A stretch of 64,000 nt of DNA from Syntrophaceae bacterium (lineage in GTDB: Bacteria; Desulfobacterota; BSN033; UBA1163): contig JACAEX010000078.1 in NCBI GenBank assembly GCA_013388635.1, positions 39,743 through 103,742 on the forward strand, written 5' to 3'. Position numbers and translations under genes: made by a program. Below the pieces are notes generated by a model that saw only the letters and a list, made by a program, of their open reading frames with translations, was not told where the DNA came from and ran no database searches. How positions within the stretch are numbered: position 1 is the stretch's first letter; every line of letters starts with the position of its first letter. Below, piece after piece: positions 50,170-57,866 of this stretch.

Positions 50170-50745
50170 CTATTTTAGACCAGATGCTTTCATGACCAGT
50201 TCAAGAAATGGGTGGGCCCCCTGAAAATCACCTAATTGGGAGTGCACAATGTGATGAGTCCCATCTTCATTGATTTTGATGACAACGAAGAAAGGGGTTC
50301 TCACCTCTCCCAGAAGCTTATGGATGGAGAAATCCTTGTCCGCAAAAAGAGGAAACGGAACACTGTAGGTTTTCTTGAATACCTCGACCTCAAACGGGGA
50401 ATTCCCTGCGCCGATCCCGATGATCTTGATCCTGTTTTTAAGATCAGGACTATCCTCTATCATCTGGTACATTTCGTTTATCCTGGGAGCGTCTTTCTGA
50501 CAGTGAGGGCAGTACATGCTAAAAACCTCAACGATCACAATCTTAGCCTTGATCTGAGGTATTCTGAAAGTACCTGTTCCCGAGAGTCCCAGGTAGTTCT
50601 TTTCATCGGGGTTCTTAGGAATCAAAAGGTTGATCTTTGGAAGCACATCACCCTTTAATGGAGAGACCGTGGCCGCCAGGGTGTATGAAATAGATCCTGC
50701 AATGAAGATGACGATTACAAAAAGGCATAGACGCGTCTTGCTCAT
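50170..50745 (-). CDS. Exported thioredoxin-like protein (TlpA/ResA type)
   Basis: ATG 50745 follows AGGAGGGGACAGGG. The 191-residue product has a signal segment (LCLFVIVIFIAGSISYTLA) and a TlpA-like domain with the redox pair C79-P-H-C82 (MYCPHCQKDAP). Its later block has VFKKTYSVPFPLFADKDF with the cis-proline region. It is upstream of and likely cotranscribed with the exported peroxiredoxin, so the pair could form a periplasmic thiol peroxidase system. A cytochrome maturation role is another option, given the c-haem sensor elsewhere in the window. Confidence 0.85.
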   Translation of the reverse strand: MSKTRLCLFVIVIFIAGSISYTLAATVSPLKGDVLPKINLLIPKNPDEKNYLGLSGTGTFRIPQIKAKIVIVEVFSMYCPHCQKDAPRINEMYQMIEDSPDLKNRIKIIGIGAGNSPFEVEVFKKTYSVPFPLFADKDFSIHKLLGEVRTPFFVVIKINEDGTHHIVHSQLGDFQGAHPFLELVMKASGLK

Positions 50746-50968
50746 CCCTGTCCCCTCCTTCCTCTTCATGCCCATTTTCCAAATTTTCCAATCCCGGTTT
50801 CTAAGTTCAATAATAATTTCTCAGGGTCCTGTTATCAAGCCTCTTCCAAAAATATTTAACCATTAGAAAAGTCCACCGTAAAGCCCATTCTTTCCAAGGG
50901 GTTTACTTTTCCCTCAGTTTCGGCTATTTTTGCAGCGAGGGCTTAAAATCGGATGAAAGGAGAAGAAG

Positions 50969-51286
50969 ATGGCGAGACGGTACCCGCTTAGGATCACGGT
51001 GTTAAAAAAGTTGAGCTCTAAGGAGGTTTATGGTCAACCCCTTCCAGAGGTGGCCGAGGATATGTCGCCTTACTGCGATCGTCTTGAAATAGGGCAGGAG
51101 TTTTTTGTAGAAGAGTCAGGGGCCATGCCATCCGGTTTTTGCACCTGGGCGTGGCATGACATCTACCCGGCAGTGACCGGGCTAAGGTTTGGCGGAAATT
51201 ATCCCTGGATCAAAAAGGATGGGTTGATCTACTCCTGTTGCAGCGATGGCGCCCGGCCCGTGTTTTTCAAGATTGAACGGCTGTGA
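50969..51286 (+). CDS. TIGR04076-type small protein
   Basis: The 105-residue protein matches the TIGR04076 group: a basic start (RYPLRITVLKKLSSKEVYG), GQEFFVEESGAMPSGFCTWA, then GGNYPWIKKDGLIYSCCSDG and a final RPVFFKIERL. Cysteines are conserved in the CTWAW and YSCCSDG positions, so metal binding or redox activity is possible. The function is not known. AAGGAGAAGAAG precedes the ATG. It converges with the Smr gene 12 bases away. Confidence 0.85.
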   Translation: MARRYPLRITVLKKLSSKEVYGQPLPEVAEDMSPYCDRLEIGQEFFVEESGAMPSGFCTWAWHDIYPAVTGLRFGGNYPWIKKDGLIYSCCSDGARPVFFKIERL

Positions 51287-51298
51287 GGTGAATATCAC

Positions 51299-51589
51299 CT
51301 AATCTGAGCGATTTGATGTCCTATCTTCTTTTTTTAAGCTTACGATCGTGGCGCCCCAGGAGCCGGCCTCCGGCGGAGCTAATCTGAATGACTCAACCAG
51401 GGGGTTCTTTTTGAGAAAGGAATGGACGATCTTCATCTGAACCCCCTTCCCTTTCCCGTGGATGATCCGGACCTCTCTGAAGCCTTTCCTCTGACATTCA
51501 AGGAGATATTCTTCTAAAAGGGAAAGGATCTCCTTAGGAGAGAAGGTGTGGAGGTCGATCCAATCTTCAATGGGTATTTTCACAATCAT
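51299..51589 (-). CDS. Smr-domain protein
   Basis: The 96-residue stand-alone Smr (MutS2 C-terminal-like) domain has the signature IDLHTFSPKEILSLLEEYLL, then the catalytic-type block VRIIHGKGKGVQMKIVHSFL and a final SWGATIVSL. Smr domains nick DNA or cut RNA. In such small proteins the cellular role is unknown; some act in ribosome rescue. An in-frame ATG is used although no strong ribosome site was identified. Confidence 0.9.
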   Translation of the reverse strand: MIVKIPIEDWIDLHTFSPKEILSLLEEYLLECQRKGFREVRIIHGKGKGVQMKIVHSFLKKNPLVESFRLAPPEAGSWGATIVSLKKEDRTSNRSD

Positions 51590-51593
51590 AAAT

Positions 51594-51685
51594 CTCAGTT
51601 CGGGGTTTTGAGTTCGGAGTCAAAAAAACCGAACTTCACACTCCTGATAAAAAAACTCTGAACTCATAACTCCTAACTCAGAACT
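51594..51685. repeat. GAACTC-rich dispersed repeat
   Basis: The stretch AACTCTGAACTCATAACTCC and its partly inverted GAGTTCGGAGTC part make a low-complexity palindromic segment. Similar GAACT/CCGAAC runs are seen at 57815-57862 and 59990-60050, in other gene gaps. Confidence 0.45.
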
Positions 51686-52416
51686 TCTAATTTCTTTCTG
51701 GCCATCTTGAAGACCTGGTGAAACATGGGTCTCGTCAGTTTGCCGGTCTGGGTGTTTTGCTGGCTCGGATGGTAGGTCACGACTAACGTCATAGTTCGGG
51801 GTGGGGAGTCCGCCTGCCCGCCGTACAGGTACTTTGACAGGTGGGGAGTTCGGAGAACGTAAGTTTGGCCATGGCTGAAGGCTAAAGGAGGAACTTCGTA
51901 GCCTTTCAGCCTGAGAAACTTCAATGTCTGGGTAAAGGCGATCTGACCCAGTGGAATGATGACCTTCACATTTCTTAACAAATCGAGTTCCTTCAAAAAA
52001 TAGGGCCGACAATTCTCCATCTCATCAGGCAGGGGCCTGTTTTTTGGCGGGGCGCAGCGAATCGTTGCGGTAATATAACAATCGATCAGAGTGAAGCCGT
52101 CATCCCTGAAGGCGGAATTTGGCCGATTGGCGAAGCCAAACCGGTACAGGGCGTTGAATAACCATTCTCCGCTCCGATCTCCTGTGAACATCCGGCCTGT
52201 GCGATTGCCGCCATGGGCTGCGGGAGCCAGCCCGACGATCAAGACCCGGGCCTCTGGATCTCCGAAGCTGGGCAGGGGTTTTGACCAATAGTCCCAATCC
52301 TGGTATCTTTTCGGCTTGTGATCGGAGATCTCTCGAATGTAATTGAGAAGCCTCGGGCACTTCTGACACCGAACAACAATTTCCTGCATTTTCTCCAATT
52401 CAGCCTTTGGATTCAC
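51673..52416 (-). CDS. Uracil-DNA glycosylase, family 5 (UdgB) type
   Basis: The 247-residue protein has the UdgB motifs: VGLAPAAHGGNRTGRMFTGD near residue 60-80, VIIPLGQIAFTQTLKF in the middle, and the final HPSQQNTQTGKLT. Cysteines near the N-terminus (CQKCPRLL) and in the middle (IRCAPPKN) are likely [4Fe-4S] ligands. Family 5 enzymes remove uracil and some deaminated bases from DNA. The start is GTG 52416 with only a weak ribosome site. It is divergently placed from the PD-(D/E)XK nuclease. Confidence 0.9.
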   Translation of the reverse strand: MNPKAELEKMQEIVVRCQKCPRLLNYIREISDHKPKRYQDWDYWSKPLPSFGDPEARVLIVGLAPAAHGGNRTGRMFTGDRSGEWLFNALYRFGFANRPNSAFRDDGFTLIDCYITATIRCAPPKNRPLPDEMENCRPYFLKELDLLRNVKVIIPLGQIAFTQTLKFLRLKGYEVPPLAFSHGQTYVLRTPHLSKYLYGGQADSPPRTMTLVVTYHPSQQNTQTGKLTRPMFHQVFKMARKKLEVLS

Positions 52417-52542
52417 TTGTGCCCCCCGAATTCTATTGTCTCAATGATATCTGTTTTGGACGCCTCTTTCAATCGGGGAGATACTTTTTGACAGAATCGG
52501 GTTTTCTTGTTAAAAAAGGTTAAAGCAAAAAGGAGGTGAAAG

Positions 52543-53748
52543 ATGCCCACCTACTCCCACTCCCAACTTTCTACCTATGAAACCTGTCCCCATCAATATA
52601 AACTCGCTTACATTGATAAGATCGAAGTGGAAACGGAAGGCGTCGAGGCCTTTATGGGTTCGAGGGTTCACGATGCCCTGGAAAAACTCTACCGCGACCT
52701 GAAAGTGACCAAGCTGAATACGCTGGAAGATATCCTCAACTTCTACCATCAGAACTGGGAAAAGAATTGGAATGGAAGGATTCAGATCATACGGAAGGAG
52801 TACGGTGCAGAGGATTACCGCCGGCTGGGAGAGAAGTGTCTCGTGGATTACTATAAACGCTACTACCCGTTCGATCAGGGAAAGACGGTGGGCCTCGAAG
52901 AGAATATATTCTTTCCTCTCGAAGAGGAGAAGGGATACTGGATCCGAGGATTCATCGACCGATTGACCCTGGTGGATGACTCCGTTCTGGAGATCCACGA
53001 CTATAAGACCTCCAGCAGACTTCCCACCGAGGAGGAGATCAAAACCGACAGGCAATTGGCTTTCTACCAGATGGGAGTGGAGGGGAGGTGGAAAGGGATT
53101 GGAGAGATCCGATTGATCTGGCACTACCTCTCTTTTGATGCCGAGATCCAGTCTTCAAGAACGCAGGCGGAACTCCAGAAGCTTCGCCAGGAGACCCTGG
53201 AGCTTATTCAGAAGATTGAGACGGACAGGTACTTCGTTCCAAAAGAGGGGCCTCTTTGCGATTGGTGCGACTATCAAGGGCTGTGCCCGAGGCGAAGGCA
53301 TCTGATCACGGCAGGCAGCCTTCCGCCAAATGAGTATCTCAATGAGGAAGGGGTGGCCTTGGTCAACCGTTATGTGGAGCTGAAGGAAAAAAAGAGGGTG
53401 TTGAATGAGGAGATCGATGCTGAATTGGCCAAGGTGGAAGAGGCGCTTTATGCTTATGCTGAGAAGGAGAAGATCGAAGCGATCTTTGGGAGCGATTATG
53501 TGGCCAAGATTAAGATTGAGATGAAGGAGAAGTATCCCTTGAAAGGGGATCCCAATCGAAGGGCCCTGGATGAGCTGGTCAAGAATGCGGGGAAGTGGAT
53601 GGAGGTCTCGGATTTAAACCCCTGGATGCTGGCCAGGGTGGTCGGCCGCGGAGGCTGGCCTCCTTCATTGGTAAAAAAGGTGAAGGAATTTTCGACTCTG
53701 GAGGAGAGCCGTTCCATCACGATATCCAAGCTGAAGGAAAGAGAATAA
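52543..53748 (+). CDS. Fe-S PD-(D/E)XK nuclease (RecB/AddB/Cas4-like)
   Basis: The 401-residue protein has an N-terminal YETCPHQYKLAYID (C15), GSRVHDALEKLY and the catalytic D...EIHDYKTS motif. Three further cysteines follow in CDWCDYQGLC (C239, C242, C248), the four-cysteine Fe-S nuclease pattern. A helical C-terminal extension follows (EEEIDAELAKVEEALYAYAE). Related proteins act in DNA repair or in CRISPR adaptation, but no CRISPR array or helicase is beside it. A strong AAAGGAGGTGAAAG site precedes the ATG. Confidence 0.85.
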   Translation: MPTYSHSQLSTYETCPHQYKLAYIDKIEVETEGVEAFMGSRVHDALEKLYRDLKVTKLNTLEDILNFYHQNWEKNWNGRIQIIRKEYGAEDYRRLGEKCLVDYYKRYYPFDQGKTVGLEENIFFPLEEEKGYWIRGFIDRLTLVDDSVLEIHDYKTSSRLPTEEEIKTDRQLAFYQMGVEGRWKGIGEIRLIWHYLSFDAEIQSSRTQAELQKLRQETLELIQKIETDRYFVPKEGPLCDWCDYQGLCPRRRHLITAGSLPPNEYLNEEGVALVNRYVELKEKKRVLNEEIDAELAKVEEALYAYAEKEKIEAIFGSDYVAKIKIEMKEKYPLKGDPNRRALDELVKNAGKWMEVSDLNPWMLARVVGRGGWPPSLVKKVKEFSTLEESRSITISKLKERE

Positions 53749-53759
53749 CTGAAGAAACA

Positions 53760-53947
53760 GATTCGAAGCACGAAATCCCCGCCTGCCAAAGAACTTGTTC
53801 GGCGGGCAGGCGAAATTCGAAACAGAAACTAATTTTCAAAATTCGAATAATCGAAACAAAAATCAGTAGTAGAACGTAGAAAAGGTTTCGTAAATTTGGT
53901 CATTTGGATTTAGGATTTGTTTCGATATTCGGATTTCGAATTTTGCG
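53760..53947. repeat. Long palindromic AT-rich repeat, copy 3, with nested hairpin
   Basis: The arms match copy 1 (AGCACGAAATC on the left; AAATTTGGTCATTTGGATTT and GATTTGTTTCGATATTCGG on the right). The left arm is split after GCACGAAATC by about 34 bases containing CCGCCTGCC/GGCGGGCAGG, a GC-rich hairpin of its own, before it resumes at GAAATTCG. It separates the nuclease gene from pepA. Confidence 0.8.
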
Positions 53948-53981
53948 AGACTGAATAGCATAAGTTTGGGAGGGAAATCTT

Positions 53982-55478
53982 ATGGACATTCGAGTTGAGC
54001 AAGGTAAGGCTGAGAAGTATCCTTGCGAACTTCTTCTTCTCTTTTCTTTTGAAACCCCTGAACCCCTGGAGGGTCCCGTTCGGGATGTGGATCTGGAATG
54101 GAAAGGGTTTATCACCCGCCTGATGGAGCAAGGAGATTTTAAAGGAGAGTTATTCGAATGTCGGCTCTTCCACACCCATGGGGCTCTTCCCGCGCGAAGG
54201 GTTTTGCTTACCGGCCTGGGTAAGAGGGGAGAGTTTGATCTTGATAAGTGGCGAGGAGCTTCTTCGAAAGCCGGACAGTTCCTCCGGGATTCAGGGATCA
54301 AAGAGCTTGCCATCCCGGTCAAGGGGTTTGATGGCCTGTCAGAGGAAGAATTGGCTGAATCGTTGGTGACCGGACTCCTTCTGGGCACCTATCAGTTTAA
54401 CGAGTTCAAAACGCAGGATAGGGATAAGATCAAGAGGATCGAGAAGGTGGTCGTTCTGGGAGAAACCGCCAAAGAAAAAGAGGCACTCGCTGAGGGGGTA
54501 GGGAAGGGAGAAATCATTTCAAAAGCGGTCTGCATGGCGAGGGATCTTGTCAACGGACCGAGCAACCAGATCACCCCGAGCGCACTGGCTGAGAAGGCCC
54601 GGGAGATTGCGAAGGATCAAGCCATGGAGATCCAGGTCTTAGACGTGGCGCAGGCAGAGGCCCTGGGCATGGGAGCTTTCGTGGCTGTGGCCAAAGGAAG
54701 TCAGGAGCCCGGGAGGTTTATTATCCTTGAGTATAACAAAGGCAAGGGAATGGATACGATCGCATTGGTGGGGAAAGGGATCACCTTCGACAGCGGCGGG
54801 CTCTCCATCAAGCCCTCGGAGAAGATGGAGCGGATGAAGGACGATATGTCAGGCGCTGCTGCTGTCCTGGCCATCATGCAGGTTGCCTCAAGGCTCAAGA
54901 TTCCTCTTCATCTGGTTGGGATTATTCCTGCGACAGAAAACCTTCCAAGCGGCAAGGCCTATAAGCCCGGAGATGTGTTGAAGACCCTTTCCGGGCAGAC
55001 CGTTGAGGTGATCAGCACCGATGCAGAAGGAAGGCTGATCCTTTCGGATGCCCTCGCGTATAGCCTGCGGTATCAGCCGAAGGCGATCATCGATCTGGCT
55101 ACCCTGACCGGAGCGTGCGTGATCGCCCTGGGAGATTATGTGATTGGCCTTTTTGGCAATGACGAATCGCTATTGAAACGGGTTGAAGAGGCCTCGGCGA
55201 AGACCGGGGAGAAGGTCTGGAGATTGCCGCTCTGGGATGAGTATTTCGAATATTTAAAGAGCGATGTGGCGGATTTTAGGAATGTGGGAACACGATCAGC
55301 AGGGGCCATCATCGGAGGAATCTTTTTGAGTAAATTTGTAAATAAGCGTCCTTGGATCCATCTGGACATAGCTGGGCCAGCCTATATCGAAAAGGATAGG
55401 CCGTACACTCCGAAAGGAGCCACGGGGGTTGGGGTGAGGTTGGTGGTCCAAATGCTTAGGGACTGGCAGCATTCTTAA
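53982..55478 (+). CDS. pepA: Leucyl aminopeptidase (M17)
   Basis: The 498-residue M17 peptidase has the catalytic domain motifs VGKGITFDSGGLSIKP, KDDMSGAAAVLAIM and the signature STDAEGRLILSDALAYS, which hold the two-metal site. PepA hexamers trim N-terminal residues from peptides and in some bacteria also bind DNA. The N-terminal third is less conserved, as is usual. GGGAGGGAAATC precedes the ATG. It lies between two copies of the long repeat. Confidence 0.95.
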   Translation: MDIRVEQGKAEKYPCELLLLFSFETPEPLEGPVRDVDLEWKGFITRLMEQGDFKGELFECRLFHTHGALPARRVLLTGLGKRGEFDLDKWRGASSKAGQFLRDSGIKELAIPVKGFDGLSEEELAESLVTGLLLGTYQFNEFKTQDRDKIKRIEKVVVLGETAKEKEALAEGVGKGEIISKAVCMARDLVNGPSNQITPSALAEKAREIAKDQAMEIQVLDVAQAEALGMGAFVAVAKGSQEPGRFIILEYNKGKGMDTIALVGKGITFDSGGLSIKPSEKMERMKDDMSGAAAVLAIMQVASRLKIPLHLVGIIPATENLPSGKAYKPGDVLKTLSGQTVEVISTDAEGRLILSDALAYSLRYQPKAIIDLATLTGACVIALGDYVIGLFGNDESLLKRVEEASAKTGEKVWRLPLWDEYFEYLKSDVADFRNVGTRSAGAIIGGIFLSKFVNKRPWIHLDIAGPAYIEKDRPYTPKGATGVGVRLVVQMLRDWQHS

Positions 55479-55479
55479 A

Positions 55480-55625
55480 ATCCGAAGCACGAAATCCGAA
55501 ATTCGAAACAGATTCGAATGATCAAAAGCTCAAAATTCAAAACAAAAGAATGAATTCCGTTTTAGAAATTTGGTAATTCGGATTCAAGATTTGTTTTGAG
55601 TTTCGATATTCGAATTTCGAATTTG
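55480..55625. repeat. Long palindromic AT-rich repeat, copy 4
   Basis: The left arm TCCGAAGCACGAAATCCGAA matches copy 1 closely. The right arm reads AAATTTGGTAATTCGGATTC, then GATTTGTTTTGAGTTTCGAT. It starts one base after the pepA stop and ends 18 bases before hemE. No hairpin insertion is seen, so its arms show the simple form. Confidence 0.8.
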
Positions 55626-55643
55626 TTGTTTCAGAGTCATGGG

Positions 55644-56684
55644 ATGAACGAGACGGAAAAACAGTCCCCATTCCTTATGGCCTGTCGCCGAAAGCCCACA
55701 CCGTATACACCGATCTGGCTCATGCGCCAGGCGGGCCGGTATATGAAAGAGTATCGGGCGCTCCGAAAGAGGTTCTCCTTTTTGGAGATGTGTAAGAACC
55801 CTGAGCTGGCTGCCAGGGTGACACTCCTTCCCGTTAAAAAATTTGAGGTCGACGCTGCTATTCTATTCTCCGATATATTGCTTCCCTTAGAGCCGATGGG
55901 AGTGGAGCTGGAGTTTAAAAGGGAAGAAGGTCCTGTGATTCGCCACCCCATCCGGGCGATGAAGGGGGTCGATCGCCTCCGAATCATTGAGCCGGAGGAG
56001 GATCTTTCTTTTGTCATGGAGGCGATTCGGATTACAAGAAAGGAACTCGAGGGTAAGATCCCATTGATCGGGTTTTCGGGTGCTCCTTTCACCCTCGCCA
56101 GTTACATCATCGAAGGTGGCCATTCAAAAAATTACGTCCTGACAAAAAGCATGATGTACCAGGATCGTTCGATCTGGGATCGGTTGATGGAGAAGCTCTC
56201 AGAAGTATTGATCCGGTATCTCAACGCACAGATTCGTTCCGGTGTTCAAGCGATCCAGCTTTTCGATTCCTGGGTGGGCTGTTTGAGCCCGTCCGATTAC
56301 AAGAAGTATGTATACCCGTACTCCAAGAGGGTGATGGAGGGGGTGGACCGAAGCGTTCCGCTCATCCACTTCGCCACCTCCTGTGCAACACTCTTGGAGG
56401 ATATGAAGCGGGCAGGAGGAGATGTCATCGGGGTGGATTGGCGAGTCAATCTCGGCGAAGCTTGGGCCCGTATCGGATATGATGTAGCGATCCAGGGAAA
56501 CCTCGACCCTGTGGTTCTTCTCGGTCATCGCGATCTGATCGATAAAGAGGTCAGGCGGATACTTGGTCAGGCTGGTGGTCGGCCAGGCCATATCTTCAAC
56601 CTCGGCCATGGCGTTCTTCCAAACACACCCGTCGATCATGTCACTGCTCTGGTAGAGATGGTCCATCAGCATAGTTCAAAGTAG
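55644..56684 (+). CDS. hemE: Uroporphyrinogen decarboxylase
   Basis: HemE removes four carboxyl groups from uroporphyrinogen III to give coproporphyrinogen III. The 346-residue protein shows the start signature TPIWLMRQAGRYMKEYR, the block FSDILLPLEPMG and GFSGAPFTLASYIIEGG, and ends with IFNLGHGVLPNTPVDHV. ATG 55644 is chosen because the frame further upstream runs into the repeat. It starts the late haem cluster hemE-hemH-hemG/Y. Confidence 0.95.
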   Translation: MNETEKQSPFLMACRRKPTPYTPIWLMRQAGRYMKEYRALRKRFSFLEMCKNPELAARVTLLPVKKFEVDAAILFSDILLPLEPMGVELEFKREEGPVIRHPIRAMKGVDRLRIIEPEEDLSFVMEAIRITRKELEGKIPLIGFSGAPFTLASYIIEGGHSKNYVLTKSMMYQDRSIWDRLMEKLSEVLIRYLNAQIRSGVQAIQLFDSWVGCLSPSDYKKYVYPYSKRVMEGVDRSVPLIHFATSCATLLEDMKRAGGDVIGVDWRVNLGEAWARIGYDVAIQGNLDPVVLLGHRDLIDKEVRRILGQAGGRPGHIFNLGHGVLPNTPVDHVTALVEMVHQHSSK

Positions 56685-56857
56685 ATTCATATGGCGAGAT
56701 GGTTAACTTAAAAGTATGGAAACGGTCTTTCGGTAAGGGTTACGAAGCCAGTTTGGTACATCGCCGAAGGGTTACGTTTAAAATTTTTTAAAGACCAACC
56801 ACATAACCCTTTAATGAAACGGGCATCTTTTTACCTTAACCTTTATTTCTTTGGAAT

Positions 56858-57772
56858 ATGATGAAAGCCCTTCTTCTTTTAGCCTTTGGAGGACCTCGTT
56901 CCTTAACGGAGGTCGAGGCTTTTTTGACCCGTCTCTTTGGGGGGAGAAGACCTTCTGCAGAACAGTTGGAGAGGGTCAAAGAGCGTTATCGTCTCATCGG
57001 AGGCTCTTCTCCACTGCCTGAAATCACGAAGAGACAGGCACAGGCCTTAGAAACGAGGCTCAATGCCAGAGGGCATTCGTTCAAATCCTATGTGGGGATG
57101 CGTTATGGGCATCCATTGATCGAAGAGGCGGTGAAGGAGATTCTGCGGGACAAGATTGAAGAGGCGATCGCGGTTCCCATGGCGCCTTTTCGGTCCCGTG
57201 CAAGCACAGGAACTTATATCGAAGAGGTGAATCGGGCTAAGGAGGGATTGACGGAGAAGATGGCTGTTTCTTTTGTGGTGGGATGGCATCTCCATCCCCT
57301 CTTTCTTGAGGCGGTTCGGGAGAGGATTCAAGAAGGGCTGATGGGATTTCCTCCCACGGAGAGAGAAAAGGTCCACCTCATCTTCACAGCCCATAGCCTT
57401 CCCAAATCGATCGTTGAAAAGGATCCGTATGTCCAGGATTTTGAGACGAGTGTCAGAGGGGTTGTCGAAGGGATTGGGCCACTGACATCGCACCTTGCTT
57501 TTCAGAGCAAGGGTGGCGGACCAGAAGAATGGGCGGGTCCTGACGTCGAATCTCTTCTGGATGGGCTTTCCCAAGAGAAAGTCCGCAATGTCCTGGTCGT
57601 TCCCATTGGATTCGTCTCCGACCACATTGAGATCCTTTATGACATCGACGTGGTCTATCGGAAAAAGGCTGAATCGTTGAGGATGGTATTGAAACGAACG
57701 CCATCGCTTAACCTTTCGGAACGATTTATCGATGCCCTTGCCGATGCGGTGGAGAAGCATATGACGGGATAG
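56858..57772 (+). CDS. hemH: Ferrochelatase
   Basis: HemH inserts ferrous iron into the porphyrin ring. The 304-residue protein has LLAFGGPRSLTEVEAFL at the start, the metal/porphyrin region VGMRYGHPLIEEAV, the catalytic histidine in IFTAHSLPKSIVEKD and the C-terminal VVPIGFVSDHIEILYDID with its conserved acidic residues. It follows hemE by about 170 bases of plain sequence and precedes the oxidase gene. Whether it acts on protoporphyrin or coproporphyrin cannot be told from the sequence by eye. Confidence 0.94.
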   Translation: MMKALLLLAFGGPRSLTEVEAFLTRLFGGRRPSAEQLERVKERYRLIGGSSPLPEITKRQAQALETRLNARGHSFKSYVGMRYGHPLIEEAVKEILRDKIEEAIAVPMAPFRSRASTGTYIEEVNRAKEGLTEKMAVSFVVGWHLHPLFLEAVRERIQEGLMGFPPTEREKVHLIFTAHSLPKSIVEKDPYVQDFETSVRGVVEGIGPLTSHLAFQSKGGGPEEWAGPDVESLLDGLSQEKVRNVLVVPIGFVSDHIEILYDIDVVYRKKAESLRMVLKRTPSLNLSERFIDALADAVEKHMTG

Positions 57773-57792
57773 CAGGAAGTCCGGGGATCATT

Positions 57793-57811
57793 CCCCGTAT
57801 TCAATACGGGG
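57793..57811. repeat. Short palindrome shared with 13352-13394
   Basis: CCCCGTA-TTCAA-TACGGGG repeats the inner core of the nested inverted repeat at 13352, with only the spacer changed. It lies between hemH and the porphyrinogen oxidase gene and is followed by a CCGAAT/CCGAAC stretch. Confidence 0.6.
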
Positions 57812-57866
57812 CCGGGATAATAGTCCGAATACCGAACAATGACTCCGAACTTTTCCGGGAGAAACG

